Of a DNA stretch of 64,000 nucleotides, positions 1 through 8,683 are shown in pieces; positions within the stretch are counted from its first letter, which is position 1, and each line of letters starts with the position of its first letter. The stretch is from Pseudomonadota bacterium. GTDB taxonomy: Bacteria; Pseudomonadota; Alphaproteobacteria; Rhizobiales; Beijerinckiaceae. The notes below the pieces were generated by a model. It was not told where the DNA came from. It searched no databases and saw only the letters and a list, made by a program, of their open reading frames with translations. The translations under genes and the position numbers were made by a program. The DNA is taken from NCBI GenBank assembly GCA_021813805.1, contig JAKAJL010000002.1, positions 62,001 through 126,000 of the forward strand. Direction: 5' to 3'.

Positions 1-404
1 ATTGGTATGGGATGAGGGGAGATCAGGCGTTTCGGAAGAGCGCGGTCCTGACCGGAAGATTCGATTCCCCCGGTGCGCTGGCTGGGCATGGCGTAAACCG
101 GGAAGGGCGGTGGAACGTCACCGCGGAATTTGCCGGCGTCGCGCCCGTTTTGAACTCGAGCCAGCCGAAAACGACGCCTTCATGCGTCAAGGCGCGGAGA
201 ACGGCCGAAGAGCCGTGAGCGTTGTGGGGGGCGGGGCTCCAGCTTCCGAGACGACCTGCTTTATATGGCGCCGCACACTCAAGCGCGGCGCCGGAGGCGG
301 CGTCGAAAAGCCGTCGCCAACTCACGCCGGCCCTTCGGGGTCGGCGATTTTATTTTGGCTGCTCGGCAACGCGCCGGGAACACGACGATGCAATGAGTCT
401 CCGC
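1..404. other. Gene-free stretch with structured, terminator-ended sequence
   Basis: No reading frame here has a recognisable domain, a ribosome site or plausible codon use. The stretch does hold inverted repeats: AGCGC (39-43) with GCGCT (75-79) enclosing ACCGG (51-55) with CCGGT (70-74), then GGCGCCGC (267-274) with GCGGCGCC (285-292), then a terminator at 326-356. This could be a structured RNA transcribed on plus or the tail of a unit that starts outside the window. I do not recognise it as tmRNA, 6S, RNase P or SRP RNA. Confidence 0.4.
326..356 (+). terminator. Rho-independent terminator, UUCG loop
   Basis: GCCGGCCC (326-333), loop TTCG, GGGTCGGC (338-345) form an 8-bp stem with one G-U pair, followed by GATTTTATTTT. 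The T-rich tract lies on the plus side only, so it ends a plus-strand transcript from 1-325 rather than mogA, which ends at 405 from the other side. Confidence 0.6.
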
Positions 405-941
405 CTATTTTTTTGCCGGCCTGACCGTTCTTACGAAGTCCGGATCGGTGTCGAGCCAGGCGCCGCCGATCAGTTCGACGCAATAGGGAATGGCGGGAAA
501 GACCGCCTTGAGGCACAGGTCGATCGAGCGTGGGCTGCCGGGCAGGTTCACGATCAGGCAGGCGCCGCGATGGGCGGCGGTCTGGCGCGACAATATGGCG
601 GTCGGCGTCTGCTCCAGGCTTTTCATCCGCATCAATTCGCCGAAACCGGGCAATTCCCGGTTGCACGCCGCCAGCGTCGCTTCCGGCGTCAGGTCGCGCG
701 GGGCGGGGCCGGTGCCGCCAGTGGTTAGAACGAGGCAGCAGCCGGCCTTGTCGGCCATGTCGATCAGTGTGTCGCGCACCCGTTCGAACCCATCGGGAAT
801 GACCCGCCTGTCAAGTTCGAAGGGCACGGAAAGCGCTTTGCCGAGCCATTCGGCGATCGCGGGGCCGGAAATATCCTCGTAAGCTCCGGCGCTGGCGCGG
901 TCGGAAACGGTCAGCACGCCGATTTTTGCCGGGGCGCTCAT
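405..941 (-). CDS. mogA: Molybdopterin adenylyltransferase (MogA)
   Basis: A 178-residue protein of the MoCF/MogA family, which adenylylates molybdopterin before molybdenum insertion (cytoplasm). The family signature TTGGTG is at residues 73-78, followed by PRDLTPEA, and LPGSP lies near 133-137. The ATG (941-939) overlaps the stop of hpnN in a TCAT/ATGA arrangement, so it is probably translated by coupling from the upstream hopanoid transporter gene. The open frame continues upstream to 2660, but that part is antisense or out of frame to hpnN; the family start fits the ATG at 941. No other molybdenum cofactor gene is in the window. Confidence 0.9.
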   Translation of the reverse strand: MSAPAKIGVLTVSDRASAGAYEDISGPAIAEWLGKALSVPFELDRRVIPDGFERVRDTLIDMADKAGCCLVLTTGGTGPAPRDLTPEATLAACNRELPGFGELMRMKSLEQTPTAILSRQTAAHRGACLIVNLPGSPRSIDLCLKAVFPAIPYCVELIGGAWLDTDPDFVRTVRPAKK

Positions 942-3553
942 GGCGCGTCCCTGTTGACGCGCGGCGGGCCCATCAGCGCCGGCTGGAACAGGATCGCCGC
1001 GCAAAGCGTGGTGGCGAGCGACAAGGCCAGCAGCTTGCCCATGCTCGACGTGCCAGGATGGCTCGACGCCCACAAGCTGCCGAAGGCGGTGGCGGTGGTC
1101 AAGGCGCTGAAGAAGATCGCGCGGGTGAGGCCGGTGCGCAGCAATTTGGCCGAACCGGCGCGCCAAGCGATGACATAATAGATCTTGAAGGCCACGCCGA
1201 GGCCGAGCAGCAGCGGCAAAGCGATGATATTGGCGAAATTGAGCTTCAATCCGATCAAGGCGGAAATCTCCATCGTGTAGATCCCGGCGAGAGCCAGCGG
1301 CGCCAGGGTCAACGCGACGTCGCCGATCCGCCGCAAGGCGATGAACAGCAGGAGCGCGATCGAGACGAAAGCGAGGCCCCCGGCTTGGGCGAAGGCGCGC
1401 AGCACGGTATCGCCGGAGAAGAGAATTCCCACCGGCGCGCCCGAGGCGTTGGGCGCGACCTTCAGCACAGCATTCACAAAAGGCCGCATCAATCCGTAAT
1501 CGTTCTTGTCGCCGCGCGGCGCGACCTCCATCCGGGCGCGGCCATCCGACGCGATCCAGTCGCGGCGCAATGCCGCGGGCAGGTTGCCGAGCGTGACCGG
1601 CGCCGCCTGAAGGCTCAGGCGCACCTCCTCCAGAAGGATTTTCATTGGCGCGATCAGCAGCGCGCGGGCTCGGTCGCGAGCGGCCTCCGGCGCCCTGCCG
1701 AGGGCTTCGAGCGCGGCGCCGGCGCGCGCCAGCGCGGCCAAGGCGGGCTTGCCCTCGGCCGCCTTTTTCAGCGCCGCGCCCGCCTCGATCAGGGCGCGGG
1801 CGTCCTGCGCGTCGGTCGGCGGCGCCGGCGGATTGACCGGGTCGAGGCTGGGGCCGAGCAGGCTGCGCGCGTCGGCGATCATCGCGAGCTTGGCCGTCTG
1901 GTCGTCCGGGACGAAATCCGACAGGGTGGTCACGCTTTCCGCTTCCGGCAGCGACCGCAATTTCACCGCGAGCGCGTTGGCGTCGTCGAGCGAGGGCTCC
2001 ATGATCTCGATGACATTGGGCGTCATATGCGGGTCCTGCATGATGTCGAGCAGGGTCGAAACCGATTCCGTCTTGTTGCTGCGCAGGTTCAGCGGGTTGT
2101 AATCGAACCGCACTTTCAGCAGCAAAGGCGCGCCGATGACCGCGAGGCCGAGAGCCGCCACGACGATGCCCTTGCGATGACGCATCTGGAATTCGTCGAG
2201 CGGGGCGAGGAAGGCGTAGCCGACCGGTCTGGCTTCCGAGCGCGGGCGCAAGAGGGAAAGCAGCGCCGGCAAAGCGGTGATCGAGGTCAGGAAGGCGATG
2301 ATCATGCCGGTTCCGGCGATCAGGCCGAGTTCGGAAACGCCGCGATAATCGGTCGGGATGAAGGAATAGAAGCCGGCCGCCGTCGCCGCCGCCGCCAGAG
2401 CCAGCGGCAGGCTCGCCTTGGCGCCCGCCGCGTTGAGCGCGCGGCGCAGATCGTCGTCGCGGAAACGCTCCTCGCGATAGCGCACGCTGAACTGGATGCC
2501 GAAATCGACGCCAATGCCGACGAAGAGCACGGCGAAGGCCACCGAAATCGGATTGAGCGAGCCGACCATCGCCAGTCCCGCGGCGGCGGTCATCGCCAGG
2601 CCCATCAGCATGTTCGCCATCACTGCGACGATCAGCCGGCGCCAGCGCAGAGCGCGCCACAGGATGAACAGAACCGCGACCAGGGTGATCGCGTTGCTGC
2701 GCGCCGCCCCCTCGCTCAGCGTCGCGAATTCCTCGTCCTGCAAGGCGACCTCTCCGGTCAGCCGCAGGCGATAGCCCTGGTCGGGCGTCAGGCCGATCCG
2801 CCTTGCCGTCTGGCGCAACGCGTCCGAAGCCGCGGCTCCGGCCTCAAGCGCCGAAAAGTCCAGCACCGGCTTCACCTCGATGAAACGGCGCCTGTCGCGA
2901 ACCGAGGCCCGCGCTCCGGAAAACAGGGCCGACCAGGAAAAATCGCTTTTTCTGCCCGACGTCGCAGCGTCAATCGCGCCCGTGATGGTTTCAAGCGGCT
3001 TGGCCATGCCGGCCGCTTCCTGGCCGCCGCGCGCCATCAGGCCGAGCGCCCCGGCGAAGCCCCGCAACGACGGATCGCGCGCCAGCGCGCCGAGAAAGGG
3101 CTGGGCGTCGATGAGTTGGTCCGTTTTCGCCTGGACCTCGCTTTTCGGCAGATAGAGCAGGCCGTTGCGGCGAAAGAAGGCGCTGGTTTCGAGGCTGGAG
3201 ACATCCGAAAAATATTTCGGCTCCGCCTTGAGAGCCGCGACCAGCCGCAGCGCCCCCTCTGTCGCCAGTTCCGGCGAGGGCGCGTCGAGCACCGCGAGCA
3301 AAGCGTTGGCGCGCTGGGGAAAGGCGTGACTCAGCGCGATTTCGCGCTGGCGCCACGGCAGATCGGGGTTGATCAGTTTGTTGAGGTCGGTGGTGATGGC
3401 GAAATGATCCGCCGCGTACCAGCCCGCGAGCAGGGTCGCGAGCAGCGCCAGGGCGAGGACGGCAAGTCCGTGGGCGGCGCTGAAGGCGACGGTCCTGGCG
3501 ACAATGCCGATTTCCTCGGTTTCGGGATGGAGAAAATCGTCAGCCTCGGTCAT
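938..3553 (-). CDS. hpnN: Hopanoid-associated RND transporter HpnN
   Basis: An 871-residue RND/MMPL-type inner-membrane protein. There are two similar halves, each with one N-terminal helix, a large periplasmic domain and a cluster of about five helices. The first cluster carries the MMPL-type GVDFGIQF motif, and the second cluster lies near the C-terminus. HpnN moves hopanoids from inner to outer membrane (known from Rhodopseudomonas palustris). I start at the ATG at 3553, preceded by GGGAG, giving the acidic start MTEADDFLHP; an in-frame upstream extension to 3643 is Arg/Lys-rich and unlikely. It is divergent from hpnH and ends in a 4-base overlap with mogA. Confidence 0.92.
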   Translation of the reverse strand: MTEADDFLHPETEEIGIVARTVAFSAAHGLAVLALALLATLLAGWYAADHFAITTDLNKLINPDLPWRQREIALSHAFPQRANALLAVLDAPSPELATEGALRLVAALKAEPKYFSDVSSLETSAFFRRNGLLYLPKSEVQAKTDQLIDAQPFLGALARDPSLRGFAGALGLMARGGQEAAGMAKPLETITGAIDAATSGRKSDFSWSALFSGARASVRDRRRFIEVKPVLDFSALEAGAAASDALRQTARRIGLTPDQGYRLRLTGEVALQDEEFATLSEGAARSNAITLVAVLFILWRALRWRRLIVAVMANMLMGLAMTAAAGLAMVGSLNPISVAFAVLFVGIGVDFGIQFSVRYREERFRDDDLRRALNAAGAKASLPLALAAAATAAGFYSFIPTDYRGVSELGLIAGTGMIIAFLTSITALPALLSLLRPRSEARPVGYAFLAPLDEFQMRHRKGIVVAALGLAVIGAPLLLKVRFDYNPLNLRSNKTESVSTLLDIMQDPHMTPNVIEIMEPSLDDANALAVKLRSLPEAESVTTLSDFVPDDQTAKLAMIADARSLLGPSLDPVNPPAPPTDAQDARALIEAGAALKKAAEGKPALAALARAGAALEALGRAPEAARDRARALLIAPMKILLEEVRLSLQAAPVTLGNLPAALRRDWIASDGRARMEVAPRGDKNDYGLMRPFVNAVLKVAPNASGAPVGILFSGDTVLRAFAQAGGLAFVSIALLLFIALRRIGDVALTLAPLALAGIYTMEISALIGLKLNFANIIALPLLLGLGVAFKIYYVIAWRAGSAKLLRTGLTRAIFFSALTTATAFGSLWASSHPGTSSMGKLLALSLATTLCAAILFQPALMGPPRVNRDAP

Positions 3554-3754
3554 GTCGCTCCCGGGCCGGCGGCGATTGCTGCTTCCTCCCCGGCGCCTGG
3601 AAATTGCTTTATTTTTCGACGAAAGGAAACCGTTGCGGCGCATTTTTTCGCAGGCTTTTGAGCGTCGTCGGGTTTTCGCTTGCGGGCCGGAGGCGGTTCG
3701 GCCTATTGGTCCCCTGCGGATTCAAAGGATCGGCGCCGCGCTGAAGGAGAAGAA

Positions 3755-4903
3755 ATGGGTATCCCGGTGATCGAGGGAGCGCGGATCGGCGCCTATATCG
3801 TCAAGCAGCATCTGCTTGGGCGCAAGCGTTATCCCCTGGTCCTGATGCTGGAGCCTCTCTACCGCTGCAATCTCGCCTGCGCCGGCTGCGGCAAGATCGA
3901 TTATCCCGACAAGATCCTCAACCAGCGCCTCCCCTATGAAGACTGCATGGCGGCGATCGACGAATGCGGCGCGCCGGTGGTGGTGATCGCCGGCGGCGAA
4001 CCGTTGCTGCACAAGGACATCGGCAGGATCGTGCGCGGCGCGATCGCGCGGAAGAAATATGTCACGCTCTGCACCAATGCGCTGCTGCTCGAAAAGAAAA
4101 TGGGCGAGTTCGAGCCGCATCGCGCCTTCAATTTCTCGGTTCACCTCGACGGTGACCGCGAGATGCACGACAAGTCGGTCTGCCAGACAGGCGTCTACGA
4201 CCGCGCGGTGGCTGCGATCAAGGCCGCGCGCCAAAAGGGTTTCAAGGTCACCATCAACTGCACTTTGTTCAACGACGCCGATCCCGCGCGCGTCGCCGGC
4301 TTCCTCGACGAGTTGAAAGAGCTGGGTGTCGACAGCGCCACCATTTCGCCGGGCTATGCCTATGAGCGTGCGCCGGACCAGGACCATTTTCTCAACCGCA
4401 ACAAGACCAAGGAATTGTTCCGCGCGATTTTCCGGCGCGGGAACAAGGGCCGCAAATGGGCCTTCTTCCAGTCTTCGCTCTATCTCGATTTCCTCGCCGG
4501 CAACCAGGCCTATCGCTGCACGCCCTGGGGCAATCCCCTGCGCACCGTCTTCGGCTGGCAGCGCCCGTGCTATCTGCTCAACGAGGGCTACGCCAAATCG
4601 TACAAGGAGCTGATGGAGACCACGGATTGGGACTCTTATGGCGTCGGCAATTACGAGAAATGCGCCGATTGCATGGTCCATTCCGGCTTCGAGCCGAGCG
4701 CCGTGGCCCATGCGGTGAAAAATCCCTTTGCCGCGCTCAAGGTCGCCTTGTTCGGCGTGAACACCGAAGGCCCCTTCGCGCCGGACATTCCGCTCGACAA
4801 GCAGCGCCCGGCGGAATTCGCTTACGCGGAGCAGGTCGAGCGCCAGCTAAACGAACTGGTCGAAGCCGAAAAGGCGCCCGAGACGGCGACGGCCGCCGAG
4901 TAG
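3755..4903 (+). CDS. hpnH: Adenosyl-hopene transferase HpnH (radical SAM)
   Basis: A 382-residue radical SAM enzyme that joins the 5'-deoxyadenosyl group of SAM to diploptene, giving adenosylhopane, the first step of hopanoid side-chain extension. The 4Fe-4S motif CxxxCxxC is Cys38, Cys42 and Cys45 (RCNLACAGC), followed by the GGEPLLH strand and a C-terminal region with further cysteines (EKCADCMVHSGFEP) as in the family. AAGGAGA (3744-3750) sits just before the ATG at 3755. It is divergent from hpnN. Its 3' end overlaps the convergent hpnG by 57 bases. Confidence 0.95.
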   Translation: MGIPVIEGARIGAYIVKQHLLGRKRYPLVLMLEPLYRCNLACAGCGKIDYPDKILNQRLPYEDCMAAIDECGAPVVVIAGGEPLLHKDIGRIVRGAIARKKYVTLCTNALLLEKKMGEFEPHRAFNFSVHLDGDREMHDKSVCQTGVYDRAVAAIKAARQKGFKVTINCTLFNDADPARVAGFLDELKELGVDSATISPGYAYERAPDQDHFLNRNKTKELFRAIFRRGNKGRKWAFFQSSLYLDFLAGNQAYRCTPWGNPLRTVFGWQRPCYLLNEGYAKSYKELMETTDWDSYGVGNYEKCADCMVHSGFEPSAVAHAVKNPFAALKVALFGVNTEGPFAPDIPLDKQRPAEFAYAEQVERQLNELVEAEKAPETATAAE

Positions 4904-5539
4904 GGCGGCCAGCGCCTCCCGCGCGTCGAGCGCGGTTCGGATCAGGGCCGCCGTCTGCGTCGGGCTCCTGGCGAGCGCCGCCAGAACGGAAAAAGCGTCG
5001 GCCGAGCCGTCGGGCTTGAACCCGGCGAGCGCCGCCGGCGGGATGGCGCGGTCCATGGGATCGGAAATCGCGCGAAAAACCGTGAAGGGCAGTCCCTTGC
5101 CTTGCGCGAAACGCGCGGCGCCATGCGATTCCATATCGACGGCGACGGCGCCGGTCTCGCGATGGAGCCGGCGCTTGCGCTCCGGCGCGTCGATCGGTTC
5201 GTCCACGCCGAGCAGCGGACCTTGGCTGGCTTTCGCGGCCGAGCGCGCGAGGCGCCGCGTCCAGCCGGGATGGCAGGCGTAAGAGTCGGCGCCCGACAGA
5301 ACGATCTCCGGCGCGACGAGATCGCCCGGTCGTAGCCCCGGCGCCAGGCCGCCCGCCACGCCGAAGCTTAGAATCCCGTGCAGCGGGGCGGCTTCGTGCA
5401 GGCGGGCCAAACCCGCTTCGACCCGCGCCGCCGAACCGCCGCCCACGACGACCATGCCGTCCGCGCCGCCGACGACGCGCGCTTCGGATTTCATGCCGAC
5501 GACAATGGCGATGCGCGGCTGTTCCCAGGTGCTGGCCAT
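4847..5539 (-). CDS. hpnG: Hopanoid-associated phosphorylase HpnG
   Basis: A 230-residue member of the purine/uridine phosphorylase superfamily. HpnG removes adenine from adenosylhopane to give phosphoribosylhopane, the step after HpnH. Visible motifs are GVAGGLAPGLRPGDLV near the middle of the N-terminal half, and AVDMESHG, the MES motif that contacts the ribose. The stop TAG lies inside the 3' end of hpnH on the other strand, so the two consecutive pathway enzymes are encoded convergently with overlapping ends. The N-terminus is short and has no signal, consistent with a cytoplasmic enzyme. Confidence 0.92.
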   Translation of the reverse strand: MASTWEQPRIAIVVGMKSEARVVGGADGMVVVGGGSAARVEAGLARLHEAAPLHGILSFGVAGGLAPGLRPGDLVAPEIVLSGADSYACHPGWTRRLARSAAKASQGPLLGVDEPIDAPERKRRLHRETGAVAVDMESHGAARFAQGKGLPFTVFRAISDPMDRAIPPAALAGFKPDGSADAFSVLAALARSPTQTAALIRTALDAREALAALLGGRRRLGRLFGFDQFV

Positions 5540-5730
5540 GACCGAGGGCTTAGCAGGTTTTGATTTTCGGCGCCACGCCCGGCCGCCTGGTCCCCGGTTT
5601 TCCTGTCGGCGCGCCGTCTCTTCGCAGGTGAACTGCGGATGAATAAGTCGTTCGGACGCCGTTCAGGCGGCAGGCGCCATTGTCTGTCTTGTGAGGCGCA
5701 GAAATCGAGCGCCCGGAAGGATGGAGAAAA

Positions 5731-6009
5731 ATGTCGTTCCTTGACAAAACCGTTCGCATCGCCGCCGCCGGCGCGCTGGCCACCGTGCTTGGTCTGGGCG
5801 GCGCCGCTCTGGCGCAGACGACCCCTGCCGCCCAGCCGGCCCAAAGCGCGACCTCCCCGACCGCCACGCCGGCCCCGGCCGCCAAGGCGTCTCATCACAA
5901 GAAGCCTCACGTCAAGACGCATCGTCATCATCGCGCCAAGGGCATGACCAAGGGCGCGAAGACCGGCGCGACGCCTTCGACCGGCGCGGCGCCGGCGACA
6001 AAGAACTGA
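5731..6009 (+). CDS. Small secreted His/Lys-rich protein, unknown function
   Basis: A 92-residue product preceded by GGATGGAG. Residues 1-28 form a signal peptide ending ALA-Q. The mature part is low complexity: an Ala/Thr/Pro stretch followed by a basic His/Lys segment with repeated HHKK, HRHH and KGAK groups, then another Ala/Pro/Thr stretch. Such proteins are frequent in Hyphomicrobiales, often without assigned function; the basic segment could bind metal or anionic polymers, which is inference. It lies 48 bases before another small secreted protein and may be cotranscribed with it. Confidence 0.7.
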   Translation: MSFLDKTVRIAAAGALATVLGLGGAALAQTTPAAQPAQSATSPTATPAPAAKASHHKKPHVKTHRHHRAKGMTKGAKTGATPSTGAAPATKN

Positions 6010-6057
6010 CCGCCGCGCTCCGGCGCGGTTCGGCCCGCCAAAAAAGAGGGAAGAACC

Positions 6058-6342
6058 ATGTTGAAGAAGATCGCCGCCGCCATCGCCCTGGCGTTGACCC
6101 TCGGAATGTCGGCCGCGCAGGCCGAGCCGCTCGGCGTATTCATGGATGACGACGACGCGAGCGTCGTCATGGTGTCCGGCGGCTGCGGCCCCTATGGACA
6201 TCGCGGCCCCTACGGCGGCTGCCAGCCCGGCGGCCAATGGGGCGTCCGCGCCGTCCGGCCCACATATGGCTTCTGGGGCCGGCCCTATTGCCCGCCCGGT
6301 TACCGCCTCGGCCCCTATCGCCAGGCCTGCTGGGCGCTCTGA
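6058..6342 (+). CDS. Small secreted Gly/Pro/Tyr-rich protein (GCG_CRPN-like)
   Basis: A 94-residue protein with a cleavable signal peptide (cleavage after AQA, about residue 22). The mature part carries GGCGPYGHRGPYGGCQPGG, close to the GCG...CRPN element that names a family of small alphaproteobacterial exported proteins, and then a Gly/Tyr/Pro-rich tail with two more cysteines (YCPPGY, QACWAL). GAGGGAAGAACC precedes the ATG. Four cysteines in the mature chain suggest disulfides in the periplasm or outside the cell. Function is not known. Confidence 0.75.
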   Translation: MLKKIAAAIALALTLGMSAAQAEPLGVFMDDDDASVVMVSGGCGPYGHRGPYGGCQPGGQWGVRAVRPTYGFWGRPYCPPGYRLGPYRQACWAL

Positions 6343-6497
6343 CGCCCCGCCGCGCCGCATCCGTCCCGAAAGGGCGGGCTGCGGCGCGGCCGCTTTTTGC
6401 GGAGGCTTTCGACGGCGCGCCGCGCGCACAACGAGCGAATTGCCTTCTGCCCGCCCTTTGCGCTAATCAGCCGGAAGCTTCCTCATTCCGGCCTATC

Positions 6498-8078
6498 ATG
6501 AAAAATCTCGATCCCGTCGCGCGGCGGCGCACTTTCGCCATCATTTCCCATCCCGACGCCGGCAAGACCACGCTCACCGAAAAGCTGCTGCTGTTCGGCG
6601 GCGCCATTCAGCTCGCGGGCGAGGTCCGGGCCAAAGCCAACCGCCGCCAGACCCGGTCCGACTGGATGGGCATCGAGCGCGAGCGCGGCATTTCGGTGGT
6701 CACTTCGGTGATGACCTTCGAATATGGAGATTGCGTTTACAATCTGCTCGACACGCCCGGCCACGAGGACTTTTCGGAAGACACCTACCGGACGCTCACG
6801 GCGGTCGACAGCGCCATCATGGTGATCGACGCCGCCAAGGGCATCGAGGCGCGCACCCGAAAACTGTTCGAAGTCTGCCGGCTGCGCGATATTCCGATCA
6901 TCACCTTCATCAACAAGATGGACCGCGAGTCGCGCGATCCCTTCGACCTGCTCGACGAGATCGAAAAGACGCTCGCCCTAGACACCGTGGCTTTGACCTG
7001 GCCGATCGGGCGGGGGAAAAGTTTTGCCGGCACCTACGACCTTCGCGCCAATGTGGTGCGTCGGCTGGAGGAGGGCGCCGAACCGATCAAGGTTTCCGGT
7101 CCAGACGATCCGAAGATCGCGGAAATCTCTTCGGAAGCCGACGCGCTTCTGGCGATGGAAGAAATCGAGCTGGCGCGCGAGGCGCAAAAACCCTTCGACG
7201 TCGAGGCTTTCCTCGAAGGCCATCTGACGCCGGTGTTTTTCGGCTCGGCGCTCAAGAAATTCGGGGTGCAGGACCTGATCGACGCTTTGGCCGAATTCGC
7301 GCCGCCGCCCCAGCCGGTCGAGGCCTCGACCCGAAAGGTCGATCCGCGCGAAAACAAGATGACTGGCTTCGTGTTCAAGATTCAGGCGAACATGGACCCC
7401 AACCACCGTGACCGCATCGCCTTTCTGCGCGTGACGTCGGGAAAACTTTCGCGCGGGATGAAGGCGCGGCTATCGCGCACGGGGAAGAACATCGCGCTCA
7501 ACGCGCCGCAATTCTTCTTCGCCCAGGACCGCCAGCTCGCGGATGAGGCTTACGCCGGCGACGTGGTCGGCATTCCCAATCATGGCGCTTTGCGCATTGG
7601 CGACACGCTGACCGAGGGCGAAAATCTGGTCTTTCGCGGCGTGCCGAGTTTTGCGCCCGAGATATTGCGGCGCGTAAAACTGGGCGACGCGATGAAGGCC
7701 AAAAAATTGCGCGAGGCCTTGCAACAGATGGCGGAGGAGGGGGTCGTGCAGCTTTTCCTGCCCCATGACGGCTCCCCCGCCATGGTCGGGGTGGTCGGCG
7801 CGCTCCAGCTCGACGTGCTCGCCGAGCGCCTTCAGGCGGAATATGGCCTGCCGGTCAGTTTCGAGACCAGCCGCTTCGAGATCTGCCGCTGGATCTCTGC
7901 CGACGATCCGGCCGAACTGGAAAAATTCGTCCGCGCCTATCCCTCCTCCATGGCCAACGATCTCGACGGCGCGCCGGTCTTTCTGGCGCAATCGGCGTTC
8001 AACCTGCGCTATGACCAGGAACGCTGGCCGGCGATCAAATTCGCCGACATCAAGGATTACCAGATCGCGCGGAGCTGA
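6498..8078 (+). CDS. prfC: Peptide chain release factor 3
   Basis: A 526-residue translational GTPase that recycles RF1/RF2 from the ribosome after peptide release. The GTPase motifs are clear: G1 SHPDAGKTT at residues 17-25, G2 around RERGISVVTS, G3 DTPGHEDF and G4 NKMD. The RF3-specific C-terminal domain follows (VGVVGALQLDVLAERLQ). I start at the ATG at 6498, which gives the canonical start for the family; the open frame reaches back to 6237 but overlaps the preceding secreted-protein gene. It stands alone with no obvious operon partner. Confidence 0.96.
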   Translation: MKNLDPVARRRTFAIISHPDAGKTTLTEKLLLFGGAIQLAGEVRAKANRRQTRSDWMGIERERGISVVTSVMTFEYGDCVYNLLDTPGHEDFSEDTYRTLTAVDSAIMVIDAAKGIEARTRKLFEVCRLRDIPIITFINKMDRESRDPFDLLDEIEKTLALDTVALTWPIGRGKSFAGTYDLRANVVRRLEEGAEPIKVSGPDDPKIAEISSEADALLAMEEIELAREAQKPFDVEAFLEGHLTPVFFGSALKKFGVQDLIDALAEFAPPPQPVEASTRKVDPRENKMTGFVFKIQANMDPNHRDRIAFLRVTSGKLSRGMKARLSRTGKNIALNAPQFFFAQDRQLADEAYAGDVVGIPNHGALRIGDTLTEGENLVFRGVPSFAPEILRRVKLGDAMKAKKLREALQQMAEEGVVQLFLPHDGSPAMVGVVGALQLDVLAERLQAEYGLPVSFETSRFEICRWISADDPAELEKFVRAYPSSMANDLDGAPVFLAQSAFNLRYDQERWPAIKFADIKDYQIARS

Positions 8079-8217
8079 TCCGCGGCGCCCCGCGATTGTT
8101 GTTCCAGCGCAACGCCGGCCCCGCGAAGGTCGCCGCGCGCGGCTTTGTCGTGAAAAGCGCCTTGACGCGCCCGCCCTTCTTTGCGCATCGTCCTCGCCAT
8201 AGCAGCCGGGGGACACC

Positions 8218-8664
8218 ATGCATTCGACCCGTAGCGCCATTCTGGCGACCGCCCTGCTGGCGCTTTGCGCCGGCGCCGCCGTCGCCGGTCCGCGGGAGCG
8301 CGCCGAGGATTTCTTCACTCTTCCCTATGACGGGCGCATGCCGCCATGCGACGACGGGGTTTCGCTTTATGAAATCTCGCAGCGTTTCGCGACGTCGGAG
8401 ACCTTCTATGCCAACTCGCCCCTGCGCATCACCGGCTTCAACGCCATCCGCGAATATGCTTATCGCGCTAATGGCGCCGAGTTCATTCCCCGCCGTTATT
8501 GCGTCGCCAAGGCCTCGTTCAACGATTCCAGCGTGCGCACGATCAAATACACGATCATCGAGCGCGGCGGCCTGATGAGCTTCAATCGCGGCGTCGAATG
8601 GTGCGTGGAGGGACTCGACCGCTATCGCGCCTATGCGCCGATGTGCGACGGCGTCGGCCCCTGA
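8218..8664 (+). CDS. Secreted conserved hypothetical protein
   Basis: A 148-residue protein with a signal peptide ending AVAG near residue 23, preceded by GGGGGAC. The mature part has paired cysteines (PPCDDG, RRYCVAK, VEWCVEG, PMCDG), suggesting a disulfide-bonded periplasmic fold. I recognise no domain. It lies only 19 bases upstream of the RNase T2 gene, and the two are probably cotranscribed, which fits a shared export route but does not tell its job. Confidence 0.75.
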   Translation: MHSTRSAILATALLALCAGAAVAGPRERAEDFFTLPYDGRMPPCDDGVSLYEISQRFATSETFYANSPLRITGFNAIREYAYRANGAEFIPRRYCVAKASFNDSSVRTIKYTIIERGGLMSFNRGVEWCVEGLDRYRAYAPMCDGVGP

Positions 8665-8683
8665 TCGGCCACCGGACGGCGGG

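Noticed and set aside
23-325. Possible 100-residue minus ORF at the left edge
   Set aside because: No ribosome site or domain; the stretch is better explained by inverted repeats and a plus-strand terminator.
942-2660. Upstream extension of the mogA frame
   Set aside because: The extra 570 codons are an alternate frame of hpnN; family start is at 941.
926-3661. A 911-codon open frame on plus antisense to hpnN
   Set aside because: It is Arg/Gln/Gly-rich with no domain, lies fully opposite the clear RND transporter gene, and results from high GC.
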